This document shows, piece after piece, positions 1 through 6,441 of a stretch of DNA of 11,827 nt (its first letter is position 1; the number at the start of each line of letters is the position of its first letter). Where the stretch lies: the NCBI GenBank assembly GCA_030067055.1, contig JASJAL010000241.1, positions 1 to 11,827 on the forward strand. The letters are read 5' to 3'. Under the pieces are notes generated by a model. It was not told the origin of the DNA, ran no database searches, and was given only the letters and a program-made list of their open reading frames with translations. A program made the translations under genes and the position numbers. The DNA comes from Kiloniellales bacterium (GTDB lineage: Bacteria; Pseudomonadota; Alphaproteobacteria; Kiloniellales; JAKSBE01).

Positions 1-1
1 T

Positions 2-610
2 GCTAGGAAAGCCCGTCCTTTCAGGCGGTTTCTGAGAGATCGGCAAGGCGCCAGCATGATCGAGCTGGCGATCGCCTTTCCGATCTTCATCCTTATGCTC
101 GTTGGCGTCGTCGAGCTGGCGATGCTGATGTTCGTCCAGGTCGCGGTCGAAGGCGGTCTGCGCGAGGCATCCCGCTTCGGAATCACCGGCCAAGAACCCG
201 GCGGCGAATTAACCCGCGAAACCAAGATCGCGGAGATCGTCGTGGACCATGCTCAGAACCTGGTCACGATCGAGCCCAGCGACATCGAGCTCCTGGTCTA
301 CAGCGATTTCTCGTCGGTCGGACAGCCGGAGCCCTACATCGATGCGGATCCCAATGACGGGCCAGATTTCAAGGATGGTACGGATGAGTTCGTGCCGGAA
401 ATGCACGACAAGAACGGCAACGGCACCTGGGACGAGGATCAGGGGGATGCCGGCCAAGGTGCCGGGGCCTCGGGCGCCATCGTGCTCTACCGCGTGAGCT
501 TCGACTGGGAATGGATGACGCCCTTCTTTGCCGCCGCCGCATCCGGCGACAAGGTCTCCCTCGAGGCCGCAATCACGGTCCGCAACGAACCCTGGCCGGA
601 CGAGAGCTGA
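2..610 (+). CDS. TadE/TadG-family pseudopilin-like protein (5' end outside window)
   Basis: Probable minor pseudopilin of a Tad/Flp (type IVb) pilus system, anchored in the inner membrane. The frame is open from base 2 and the ATG at 56 is probably internal. The residues just before it, RDRQGAS, complete the family's processing site (Gly followed by Glu at +5: G-ASMIE), and a start at 56 would remove that Gly. A hydrophobic segment follows (about residues 4-30 counted from the ATG at 56). The C-terminal part is periplasmic and contains an acidic stretch (about 95-135) with a DKNGNGTWDED sequence resembling an EF-hand or dockerin calcium loop. A second TadE/TadG-like gene starts 30 bp downstream, so the pair is likely co-transcribed. 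The family call is fairly secure; the role in a specific pilus is inferred because the core tad genes are not in the window. Confidence 0.8.
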   Translation, partial: ARKARPFRRFLRDRQGASMIELAIAFPIFILMLVGVVELAMLMFVQVAVEGGLREASRFGITGQEPGGELTRETKIAEIVVDHAQNLVTIEPSDIELLVYSDFSSVGQPEPYIDADPNDGPDFKDGTDEFVPEMHDKNGNGTWDEDQGDAGQGAGASGAIVLYRVSFDWEWMTPFFAAAASGDKVSLEAAITVRNEPWPDES

Positions 611-640
611 GCCGCGGGCATTGTAAAGGGGAGTAAGCAC

Positions 641-1252
641 ATGACTGCCAAAGCCTTGAGCCCGTTCTCACTCTGTCGACGGGGTGGCGAGTTTGGACGC
701 CAAGAACGCGGGGGTATCCTGATCGAGTTCGCCTTCGCTCTGCCGATCCTTGTCACCTTGATCCTCGGTACGGTGAACACTGCGTTGTACATCCTGCTGC
801 ACCAAAGGATGGACCGCGCCGCTTCGTCCATCTCGGACCTGGTGGCGCAGCCGGAGAACATCACGCATGCCGAGGTGAAGCTGGCCTACGACGCTGCTGA
901 GCATCTCTTCGGCGATATGTTCGATATGCAGAACAACGGGCACGCGATCGTCACTTCCGTGCGCGGCGGGACCACCGAAGATCCGCCGGCTCGGATCAAC
1001 TTCCAGATCCACAAGGAATGCGACGACGCTACCTACAGCAGCACGATCGGCTCGGAAGCCGAGGCTGAGGCGACGCTGCCGTCAGGCCTGGATCTCCAGC
1101 CGGGCGAATCGGTGATCGTCGCCGAGGTCTACTTCGAGTGGGAACCGATGTTCTTCGGTGACCTGATCGAGTCCGGAACCCAGTATCACGTCGCGTTCCG
1201 GCGGCCGCGCCTGGGCGCGGGCGTGCTGGCCGGCGGCATCACCTGCAGCTGA
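641..1252 (+). CDS. TadE/TadG-family pilus assembly protein
   Basis: Second TadE/TadG-type pseudopilin (203 aa), probably a membrane-anchored accessory of the same pilus system as the preceding gene. The start is well supported: a purine-rich AAGGGGAG at 626-633 sits 7 bases before the ATG. A basic N-terminus (about 1-23) leads into the processing-like site RGGILIEF, with a Glu five residues after the first Gly. A single membrane helix follows (about 28-52), then a soluble periplasmic region to the end. Two cysteines, at 126 and 202, could form a disulphide. It follows the first pseudopilin by 30 bp on the same strand and ends just before a strong hairpin, which suggests it is the last gene of its transcript. 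Sequence similarity alone does not distinguish TadE from TadF or TadG. Confidence 0.8.
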   Translation: MTAKALSPFSLCRRGGEFGRQERGGILIEFAFALPILVTLILGTVNTALYILLHQRMDRAASSISDLVAQPENITHAEVKLAYDAAEHLFGDMFDMQNNGHAIVTSVRGGTTEDPPARINFQIHKECDDATYSSTIGSEAEAEATLPSGLDLQPGESVIVAEVYFEWEPMFFGDLIESGTQYHVAFRRPRLGAGVLAGGITCS

Positions 1253-1283
1253 CCGGGCTCGGCTGACGGCTTTCCTAGGCACT

Positions 1284-1313
1284 GGGCCGGGGCGGCATTG
1301 CCGACCCTGGCCC
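1284..1313. terminator. Strong hairpin between convergent genes, probable bidirectional terminator
   Basis: Bases 1284-1296 pair with 1300-1313, giving a 13-bp stem (one G-T pair, one bulged A at 1304) closed by the 3-base loop ATT. It lies between the end of the second pseudopilin gene (1252) and the end of the converging DUF1272 gene (1355). There is only a weak T stretch after it on the + strand, so the stem is clear but its terminator role is inferred from its position. Confidence 0.6.
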
Positions 1314-1354
1314 GTTCGCCTGCCTGCGTCTAGACCGCAAATCCCGGCCAGGGA

Positions 1355-1546
1355 TCAGGCGAAGTCCCGCGCCGGGGCTCGGCGCGGCCGGCGCAGTAGC
1401 TCGCCGCCGCAATTCGGACAGACGCCGGCCATGTCCTTGCAGCAGGCGGCGCAGAAGGTGCACTCGTAGCTGCAGATGAAAGCCTCTCCGTCGCAAGTGA
1501 GGCCGGCCTGGCACTTCTCGCAGGACGGCTTCATTTCGAGGGCCAT
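1355..1546 (-). CDS. DUF1272 domain-containing small Cys-rich protein
   Basis: A 63-residue protein matching the DUF1272 family, whose function is unknown. It has ten cysteines. C9/C12 (CEKC), C29/C32/C35 (CTFCAAC) and C43/C46 (CPNC) look like zinc-ribbon ligands, with more at C18, C25 and C36. The tail is basic and arginine-rich (52-60). The full-length Cys pattern and the typical ending CPNCGGEL followed by arginines and prolines support the family call. The ATG at 1546 has an AAGGGAG at 1556-1562, nine bases upstream; the Met at residue 5 is a possible alternative. It is the last gene of the LiuR-type operon, 21 bp after the RraA gene, so it is probably translated from the same mRNA. A nucleic-acid or protein-binding role is only a guess from the fold type. 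Confidence 0.82.
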   Translation of the reverse strand: MALEMKPSCEKCQAGLTCDGEAFICSYECTFCAACCKDMAGVCPNCGGELLRRPRRAPARDFA

Positions 1547-1567
1547 GTAGTCTCGCTCCCTTTAATC

Positions 1568-2311
1568 CTAGTCGGGCTGAGCGTCACACCAGGCCTCGTA
1601 GGCGCGCATCGTCTCGTCATCCGGCGGATAGAGACCCTTAACGGGCGCCCCCTCCTCGATCCGTTTCTGGACGTAGCGTTCGAAGCGCTCCTGCTCGACG
1701 CCGGCGGTCGCGACCTCGGCCGCCAGACCGCGGGGGACAACGACCACACCGTCCTCGTCGGCCACCATGATGTCCCCCGGCATGATCGCCACGCCGCCGC
1801 AGCCGATCGGCTCCTGCCAGCCCGCAAAGACTAGACCGGCGATCGACGGCGGTGCCGAAGCGCCGGTGCAATAGACCGGAAAAGAGAGCGACTTGACCGC
1901 GGAGACGTCACGCAGCGGGCCGTCGCAGACCACGCCCAGGCCGCCGCGCGCCTGGATCCTGGCCACCAGGATATCACCCAGGGTGGCGCAGTCCGCGCTT
2001 TCCCGGGCGTCGACGACCACGATATGGCCGGCCGGCAGCGCCTCGACGGCGTCCCGCAGCGAGCCTTCCTGGGTGTAGCTCTCCGGGGTACCCAGGTCCT
2101 CGCGCAGGGGTAGGAAGCGGATCGTGAAAGCCTCTCCGACCAGGCGCCGGTTCGCCGGATGCCCGGGCGGGTGCAGCGACGTCGGTCCCTTGAGCCAGCA
2201 ACGGCGAATTCCGCGCTTCAGGAGCTGCATGGACACCGTCGCCGTGGTAACCGACGACAGCGAGGAAAGGGTCTCCGGCGACACCTCTGGCAGGTCCGGA
2301 TCGGTGATCAC
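1568..2311 (-). CDS. RraA-family protein (RNase regulator / HMG aldolase-like)
   Basis: A 247-residue member of the RraA / 4-hydroxy-4-methyl-2-oxoglutarate aldolase family, a cytosolic superfamily. Some members inhibit RNase E; others are divalent-metal-dependent aldolases or oxaloacetate decarboxylases. The family core is complete: GDIL at 112-115, then GG and DGPLRD at 130-135. R134 and D135 match the substrate- and metal-binding Arg-Asp of the aldolases, and PGDIMVADEDGVVVVPR spans 178-194. Keeping the Arg-Asp pair fits an enzyme at least as well as an RNase regulator, and the gene sits in a catabolic operon. The start is GTG at 2311, preceded by GGGGAG (2318-2323) with 6-base spacing. 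It follows isovaleryl-CoA dehydrogenase by about 115 bp and precedes DUF1272 by 21 bp. The family call is firm; the substrate is unknown. Confidence 0.88.
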   Translation of the reverse strand: MITDPDLPEVSPETLSSLSSVTTATVSMQLLKRGIRRCWLKGPTSLHPPGHPANRRLVGEAFTIRFLPLREDLGTPESYTQEGSLRDAVEALPAGHIVVVDARESADCATLGDILVARIQARGGLGVVCDGPLRDVSAVKSLSFPVYCTGASAPPSIAGLVFAGWQEPIGCGGVAIMPGDIMVADEDGVVVVPRGLAAEVATAGVEQERFERYVQKRIEEGAPVKGLYPPDDETMRAYEAWCDAQPD

Positions 2312-2426
2312 CTGTCGCTCCCCAAACAGATCCGCCAGCGATCCTAGAGCAGCCTGCCGCCGAGTGCCACGGAACTCTGGCCTTGGTAGGAGTTCGGGCC
2401 CTTGGGAGCGGTCTGAGGTGCCGCCC

Positions 2427-3599
2427 TCAGCGGGTCTCCTCGAAGAGCTCGCGTCCGATCAGCATCCGGCGAACCTCGCTGGTCCCGGCGCCGATCTCGT
2501 AGAGCTTGGCGTCGCGCAGCAGGCGTCCCGTCGGATAGTCGTTGATGTAGCCGTTGCCGCCCAGGCACTGGATCGCCTCGAGGGCCATCCAGGTCGCCTT
2601 CTCGGCCGCGTAGAGGATCGCTCCGGCGGCGTCCTTGCGCGTGGTCTCGCCGCGGTCGCAGGCCTTGGCCACCGCGTAGACATAGGCCTTGCTGGCGTTC
2701 ATCGTGGTGTACATGTCCGCCAGCTTGCCTTGCATCAGCTGGAAGGCGCCGATCGGCTTGCCGAACTGCTCGCGCTCGTGGACGTAGGGCACGACGACAT
2801 CCATGCAGGCCTGCATGATGCCCAGCGGACCGGCGGCCAGCACGGCGCGCTCGTAGTCGAGTCCGCTCATCAGCACGCCGACTCCCTCGCCGATCTGACC
2901 CAGGACGTTCTCTTCCGGCACCTCGCAGTCCTCGAAGACCAGCTCGCAGGTGTCGGAGCCGCGCATCCCGAGCTTGTCGAGCTTCTGAGCCGTGCTGAAG
3001 CCCTTGAAGCCCTTCTCGATCAGGAAGGCGGTTATGCCGCGGGAGCCAGCCGCCGGATCGGTCTTGGCATAGACCACCAGCAGTTCGGCGGTGGGGCCGT
3101 TTGTGATCCACATCTTGCTGCCATTCAGGACGTAGCGGTCGCCCTTCTTCTCCGCGCGGGTCCGCATGCCGACCACGTCCGAGCCGGCGCCGGGCTCGCT
3201 CATCGCCAGGGCGCCGACGTGCTCGCCCGAGATCAGCTTCGGCAGATAGCGCTGCTTCTGGTCCTCATTGCCGTTCCGCCTGATCTGGTTGACGCAGAGG
3301 TTGGAGTGGGCGCCGTAGCTGAGCCCGACCGAGGCCGAGGCGCGGCTGATCTCCTCCATCGCGACGCAGTGCTCGAGATAGCCCATGCCCGAGCCGCCAT
3401 AGTCCTCCTCGACCGTAATCCCGAGCAGGCCCAGTTCGCCCAGCTTCGGCCAGAGCTGCCTCGGAAACTGGTTGTCACGGTCGGTCGCCTCGGCCAGGGG
3501 CGCGATCTCGTCGGCCGAAAAGCTCATCACCGTATCGCGAAGCAGATCGGCGGTTTCGCCCAGGTCGAAGTTCAGGGAGGGCAGCTGGTTCGGTATCAT
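2427..3599 (-). CDS. ivd: Isovaleryl-CoA dehydrogenase
   Basis: FAD-dependent acyl-CoA dehydrogenase (EC 1.3.8.4) converting isovaleryl-CoA to 3-methylcrotonyl-CoA in leucine degradation, with electrons passed to ETF. Numbered from a TTG at 3608, the protein shows both family signatures: [10 protein letters not shown] (135-144) and [20 protein letters not shown] (347-366). The IVD-specific catalytic arrangement is present. The base is Glu253 in GLDYERAVL, and the usual C-terminal catalytic Glu of other acyl-CoA dehydrogenases is replaced by Ala in EIGAGTSE (371-378), as is known for human IVD (Glu254, Ala375). I prefer the ATG at 3599 (giving [15 protein letters not shown], 390 aa) because IVD proteins commonly begin this way; neither start has a strong Shine-Dalgarno. 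It lies 63 bp after the PaaI-type thioesterase in the LiuR-like operon. Very secure call. Confidence 0.95.
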   Translation of the reverse strand: MIPNQLPSLNFDLGETADLLRDTVMSFSADEIAPLAEATDRDNQFPRQLWPKLGELGLLGITVEEDYGGSGMGYLEHCVAMEEISRASASVGLSYGAHSNLCVNQIRRNGNEDQKQRYLPKLISGEHVGALAMSEPGAGSDVVGMRTRAEKKGDRYVLNGSKMWITNGPTAELLVVYAKTDPAAGSRGITAFLIEKGFKGFSTAQKLDKLGMRGSDTCELVFEDCEVPEENVLGQIGEGVGVLMSGLDYERAVLAAGPLGIMQACMDVVVPYVHEREQFGKPIGAFQLMQGKLADMYTTMNASKAYVYAVAKACDRGETTRKDAAGAILYAAEKATWMALEAIQCLGGNGYINDYPTGRLLRDAKLYEIGAGTSEVRRMLIGRELFEETR

Positions 3600-3634
3600 C
3601 GCATCCAATCCAAATGAGTTCTGAAGTCGCGACA

Positions 3635-3651
3635 GCGGTTTCGCAAGCCGC
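3635..3651 (-). other. Small hairpin between thioesterase and ivd
   Basis: GCGGTTT (3635-3641) pairs with AAGCCGC (3645-3651) around a 3-base loop, with one G-T pair. It sits in the 63-bp gap between the PaaI-type thioesterase stop and the ivd start. No T-run follows on the - strand, so it is not an obvious terminator; it could be an mRNA processing or stability element. The function is not known. Confidence 0.3.
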
Positions 3652-3662
3652 GGCTGCTCCGG

Positions 3663-4127
3663 TCAGCCCGCAAGCGGCATGTCCGGGCGCCCGTCCAGGC
3701 GCATGATGGTTTGCAGGCCCTTCGCACAGAGCTTAGACCCGCCGGCCGCCTCCGCGAAGACCTCGAGATCGCAGAGGGTCAGGGTCCGGCCCGGTCGTAG
3801 CACGCGCCCGACCGCGCGCAGGCGCTCGCCTTCGGCCGGCGCGACCAGGTTGATCTTGTATTCCACGGTCAGCACCGAGGCCTCGCGCGGGAAGAGGCTG
3901 AAGGCCGCGTAGCCCCCTGCCGAGTCCGCCACCGTGCTGGTCGCGCCGGCGTGGAAGAAGCCGTGCTGCTGAGTCAGGTCGTCGCGGAAGGGCAGCTCGA
4001 TCTCCACGTGACCGGCCGCTACCAGGCTGAGTCGCGCACCGATAAGTTCCATGATTCCCTGGCGTTGGAAGCTGTCCCTGACCCTTGCTTCGAAGTCCGG
4101 GTCAGCCGGTTCAAAGCGGGTCGCCAT
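3663..4127 (-). CDS. PaaI-family hotdog thioesterase
   Basis: A 154-residue hotdog-fold thioesterase of the PaaI/YdiI type, expected to hydrolyse acyl-CoA or aryl-CoA thioesters in the cytosol. The diagnostic segment is QQHGFFHAGATSTVADSAGGYAA (about 53-75), in which HGFFHAG corresponds to the family's HGG-type active-site helix start. A following strand region, VLTVEYKINLVAPAEG (about 84-99), is also typical. The start at 4127 is well supported by a near-perfect AAGGAGG (4133-4139) five bases upstream. The gene overlaps the end of the preceding thioesterase by 17 bp, implying translational coupling. Placement directly before ivd suggests the substrate is a leucine-pathway or other short branched acyl-CoA, but that is inference. 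Confidence 0.88.
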   Translation of the reverse strand: MATRFEPADPDFEARVRDSFQRQGIMELIGARLSLVAAGHVEIELPFRDDLTQQHGFFHAGATSTVADSAGGYAAFSLFPREASVLTVEYKINLVAPAEGERLRAVGRVLRPGRTLTLCDLEVFAEAAGGSKLCAKGLQTIMRLDGRPDMPLAG

Positions 4128-4572
4128 CGCCGCCTCCTTCCATTGCCGCCTGTTGGACCAGTGCCTGCCCGCGGCGGAGAACTTCGTCGGGAAAGGCGAC
4201 CGCGCGGCGGGCGGCGGTGTCCATGTGCACCGCTGTCAGATCGGTGGTCGCGGCCAGTTCGCCGCTTTCGGCATTCAACATCTCGTGCCGGAACCGGAGG
4301 ACCCGCTCACGCATCTCGAGCAAGCGGGTCTGCACCGTTACCACGTCGCCTGCCAAGAGTTCCAGAGCATAGCTGATCTCTTGCTTGACCGCCGCCATGC
4401 CCCGGCCCTCGGCCCGAAGGAGGCTGGGCGTCAGACCGAGGTCCGTCATGAAGCTCCAGGTCGCCTCGTCGAACTTGCCGACGTACCACATCACGTTCAT
4501 GTGGCCGATGTGGTCGCAGTTCCAGGGATAGATCGTCCCGCGGTAAGTCACCTGCCAGGGTTCCTGCTTCAT
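4111..4572 (-). CDS. 4HBT/YbgC-type acyl-CoA thioesterase
   Basis: A 153-residue hotdog-fold thioesterase of the 4-hydroxybenzoyl-CoA thioesterase/YbgC/FadM group, different from the PaaI-type one that follows. The N-terminal active-site motif is visible: YPWNCDHIGHMNVMWYVGKF (15-34), with Asp20 as the likely catalytic residue and the GHMN turn. This class acts as a cytosolic acyl-CoA hydrolase. The ATG at 4572 overlaps the stop of the MerR gene in an ATGA arrangement, and a GGAGGAGG (4581-4588) lies eight bases upstream. The C-terminal tail (EGGGDGDPL) is encoded in the overlap with the next gene. Two hotdog enzymes in a row next to ivd suggest a thioester-clearing role, but the substrate cannot be read from sequence. 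Confidence 0.87.
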   Translation of the reverse strand: MKQEPWQVTYRGTIYPWNCDHIGHMNVMWYVGKFDEATWSFMTDLGLTPSLLRAEGRGMAAVKQEISYALELLAGDVVTVQTRLLEMRERVLRFRHEMLNAESGELAATTDLTAVHMDTAARRAVAFPDEVLRRGQALVQQAAMEGGGDGDPL

Positions 4573-4991
4573 CGGGCCGCCCTCCTCCGCCGCGCCCGCC
4601 CCGATGTCTGGGCTTGATCTTTCAAGCTGCGCAGACGCCTGCGGCAGTCTCGTGCCACGCCGTCGAGGTCGCTCAGGCTGGCTTCGATGTCGCGCTGCTT
4701 GGCCAAGAGTTCAGCCCGCCGATCGGCGATTTTGCTCAGTAGGAACTCCAGCTGCCCGGCCTCGCCGCGCGGCTCGTCGTAGAGCGCCAGGATCTCCGCA
4801 ATCTCGGCCAGGCTGAAGCCCAGACGCTTGCCGCGCAGGATCAGCTTAAGCCGGGTCCGGTCTCGCTCTTGGTAGATCCGACGCTGCCCCTGCCTGATCG
4901 GACGCAGCAGTCCATGGTCCTCGTAGAAGCGGATCGCACGCAGGGTCGCGCCGCACTCCCGTGCCAGATCACCGATGCTGTAGTGCTCCAT
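4569..4991 (-). CDS. liuR: MerR-family regulator, LiuR-like
   Basis: A 140-residue MerR-family DNA-binding regulator that probably controls this leucine-catabolism operon. The N-terminal winged helix-turn-helix is clear: YSIGDLARECGATLRAIRFY (4-23), then EDHGLLRP and a QRRIY wing. The helical segment LKLILRGKRLGFSLAEIAEI (48-67) is characteristic of the LiuR branch, and a heptad-rich dimerisation helix (about 75-122) ends in a very basic tail. LiuR proteins of Proteobacteria are known regulators of branched-chain amino acid and isovaleryl-CoA genes, and ivd is three genes downstream here. A 20-bp palindrome 15 bp before the ATG suggests autoregulation. No strong Shine-Dalgarno precedes the ATG. 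The stop overlaps the next start by 4 bp. The MerR call is firm; the LiuR assignment rests on sequence style plus context. Confidence 0.85.
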   Translation of the reverse strand: MEHYSIGDLARECGATLRAIRFYEDHGLLRPIRQGQRRIYQERDRTRLKLILRGKRLGFSLAEIAEILALYDEPRGEAGQLEFLLSKIADRRAELLAKQRDIEASLSDLDGVARDCRRRLRSLKDQAQTSGRARRRRAAR

Positions 4992-5003
4992 GGCGGGAAA
5001 CCT

Positions 5004-5034
5004 ATCTTACGTTTACGTAAACGTAAAGAATGAA
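5004..5034 (-). promoter_or_regulatory. Candidate MerR-type promoter with 19-bp spacer
   Basis: On the - strand, TTCATT (5029-5034) and TAAGAT (5004-5009) could be -35 and -10 boxes separated by 19 bp. That long spacer is the arrangement MerR-family proteins typically act on, and the palindrome nearly fills it. The boxes match consensus only weakly (3/6 and 4/6), so this is tentative. If correct, transcription starts about six bases before the MerR ATG. Confidence 0.35.
5007..5026. promoter_or_regulatory. Perfect 20-bp palindrome, probable LiuR-type operator
   Basis: TTACGTTTACGTAAACGTAA is an exact inverted repeat centred between 5016 and 5017. It contains three ACGT cores 6 bp apart (5009, 5015, 5021). 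It lies 15 bp upstream of the MerR start. From memory, LiuR sites in Proteobacteria are A/T-flanked ACGT palindromes of this kind, so this fits. I found no second copy in the window, so one site probably controls the whole operon. Confidence 0.75.
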
Positions 5035-5212
5035 CTCGCCATTGGCTGGTGGAAGACCTTGCGCGCGACTGCGGCTTTCTTGCGGACTGCAATCGGCTGG
5101 GGCATGCTACTCGCACGATAAAAGTGCGGCAGGAGCTAAACCCGATTCGTGGGGGTTGGACTCTCGGGCGCCCGGATTTCCGGACCCCGCAGGCTCCATC
5201 CAGGCTCCGACG

Positions 5213-5250
5213 CCGGAGGTGGAGCGCCACGGACCTGCGCTCCCGTCCGG
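5213..5250 (+). other. Compound hairpin in the leader of the SMP-30-like gene
   Basis: CCGGA (5213-5217) pairs with TCCGG (5246-5250), and GGAGCG (5221-5226) pairs with CGCTCC (5238-5243), with a small internal loop and an 11-base apical loop. It is followed by TTT and ends 33 bases before the start codon. The rest of 5035-5283 holds no gene and no convincing promoter; only weak boxes (TTGCGG at 5080, CATGCT at 5103) were seen. Confidence 0.35.
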
Positions 5251-5283
5251 TTTCCACCGCTCGAATAACTGGGAGGAAAGTAC

Positions 5284-6423
5284 ATGCACCGTGTGCAAGA
5301 ACACGAATTCGTAGACCTGTCCACGCCTAAGCAAGACGACAGCGAGGAGCGATCCGGGCTCGACCGGCGTGGCTTCCTCGCCACCGCGACGGCGCTGGCG
5401 GCGGCCACCTCGATGGCGCCCTCGGCCTTCGCCCGCAACTTCGGGCCGGATGCGGAGCCGGTCCGCTACCCCGATCCCGACATCGTCGTGCTCGACAAGC
5501 GCTTCAAGGCAAGGCTGGGCAACACGCCGATCCAACGCTTGCACCACGGTACGCTCTGGGCCGAAGGACCGGCCTGGAGCGGCGTCGGCCGCTACCTGCT
5601 GTGGAGCGACATTCCGAACAACGAGCAGCTCCGCTTCATCGAGGAGGACGGTCACGTCGCCCGGCGCTTTCGCTATCCCTCGCACAACAGCAACGGCAAC
5701 ACCTTCGACTTCCAGGGCCGGCAGATCTCCTGCCAGCACGACACGGGCCACGTCGTCCGCTACGAGCCCAACGGCGAAGTCACCGTGCTCGCCAGCAACT
5801 TCGACGGCGAGCGCTTCAACGCGCCCAACGACGCGGTGGTGCATCCCGACGACGGGTCGATCTGGTTCACGGATCCCGGCTACGGCGGCCTCATGAACTA
5901 CGAGGGCACGCGGCACAACACCGGCTCGGTCCAGCCCTTCCGCAAGGAAGCGGTCTATCGCATCGACGCCAAGACGGCGAAGATCACCAAGGTCGCCGAC
6001 CAGCCCTTCAAGCCGAACGGCCTCTGCTTCTCGCACGACTACAAGCGGCTTTTCGTCGCCGACACCGGCGCCAGCCACTACCCCGAGGCCAAGAACATCA
6101 TCTGGGGCTTCGACGTCAGCGGCGACAAGCTCGACAAGGCCCAGACCTTCGCGGACATGGAACTCGACGGAAAGGCCGGCTTCGCCGACGGCATCCGGGC
6201 GGACGAGGACGGCAACATCTGGTCGAGCGCCGGCTGGGTCGGGGACGGCTACGACGGCGTGCACATCTTTGCGCCCAACGGTGACCGGATCGGCCAGATC
6301 CGCCTGCCGGAGATCTGCTCCAACGTCTGCTTCGGCGGGACCAAGCGCAACCGGCTGTTCATGACCGCCAGCCAGTCGCTCTACTCCGTCTTCGTGGAGA
6401 CCAAGGGCGCCCACATCACCTGA
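5284..6423 (+). CDS. SMP-30/gluconolactonase-like protein with Tat signal
   Basis: A 379-residue six-bladed beta-propeller hydrolase of the SMP-30/gluconolactonase/LRE family, probably a periplasmic sugar-lactone hydrolase. The N-terminus carries a twin-arginine signal: LDRRGFLAT with Arg28-Arg29, a hydrophobic segment (31-45) and a likely cleavage after SAFA-50, implying export as a folded, metal-bound protein. Propeller ligands align with the family: Glu94 (WAEGPAW), Asn182 (NAPND), Asn245 (KPNG) and Asp302 (FADG). Glu94, Asn245 and Asp302 would bind the divalent metal, and Asn182 corresponds to a substrate-contacting position. The ATG at 5284 is preceded by GGGAGG (5271-5276), seven bases upstream. 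It stands alone between the divergent LiuR-like operon and a converging gene, and has its own terminator. The lactone substrate is unknown. Confidence 0.9.
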   Translation: MHRVQEHEFVDLSTPKQDDSEERSGLDRRGFLATATALAAATSMAPSAFARNFGPDAEPVRYPDPDIVVLDKRFKARLGNTPIQRLHHGTLWAEGPAWSGVGRYLLWSDIPNNEQLRFIEEDGHVARRFRYPSHNSNGNTFDFQGRQISCQHDTGHVVRYEPNGEVTVLASNFDGERFNAPNDAVVHPDDGSIWFTDPGYGGLMNYEGTRHNTGSVQPFRKEAVYRIDAKTAKITKVADQPFKPNGLCFSHDYKRLFVADTGASHYPEAKNIIWGFDVSGDKLDKAQTFADMELDGKAGFADGIRADEDGNIWSSAGWVGDGYDGVHIFAPNGDRIGQIRLPEICSNVCFGGTKRNRLFMTASQSLYSVFVETKGAHIT

Positions 6424-6441
6424 ACGGGCGTCTCAATGACG

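Noticed and set aside
2413..2430. CTGAGG/CCTCAG hairpin at the ivd stop codon as a terminator
   Set aside because: Only a 6-bp stem, no T-run on the - strand, and the downstream rraA has no convincing separate promoter. It may be chance.
3600..3608. TTG start for ivd nine bases upstream of the ATG
   Set aside because: No better ribosome site, and the ATG at 3599 yields the usual MIPN-type IVD N-terminus.
2124..3617. Long + strand open frame antisense to ivd and rraA
   Set aside because: Shadow of two well-recognised - strand genes; no family resemblance.
5107..6414. Long - strand open frame antisense to the SMP-30-like gene
   Set aside because: No recognisable family, low-complexity Val/Ala/Arg composition, and the + strand gene has Tat signal, catalytic residues and a good ribosome site.
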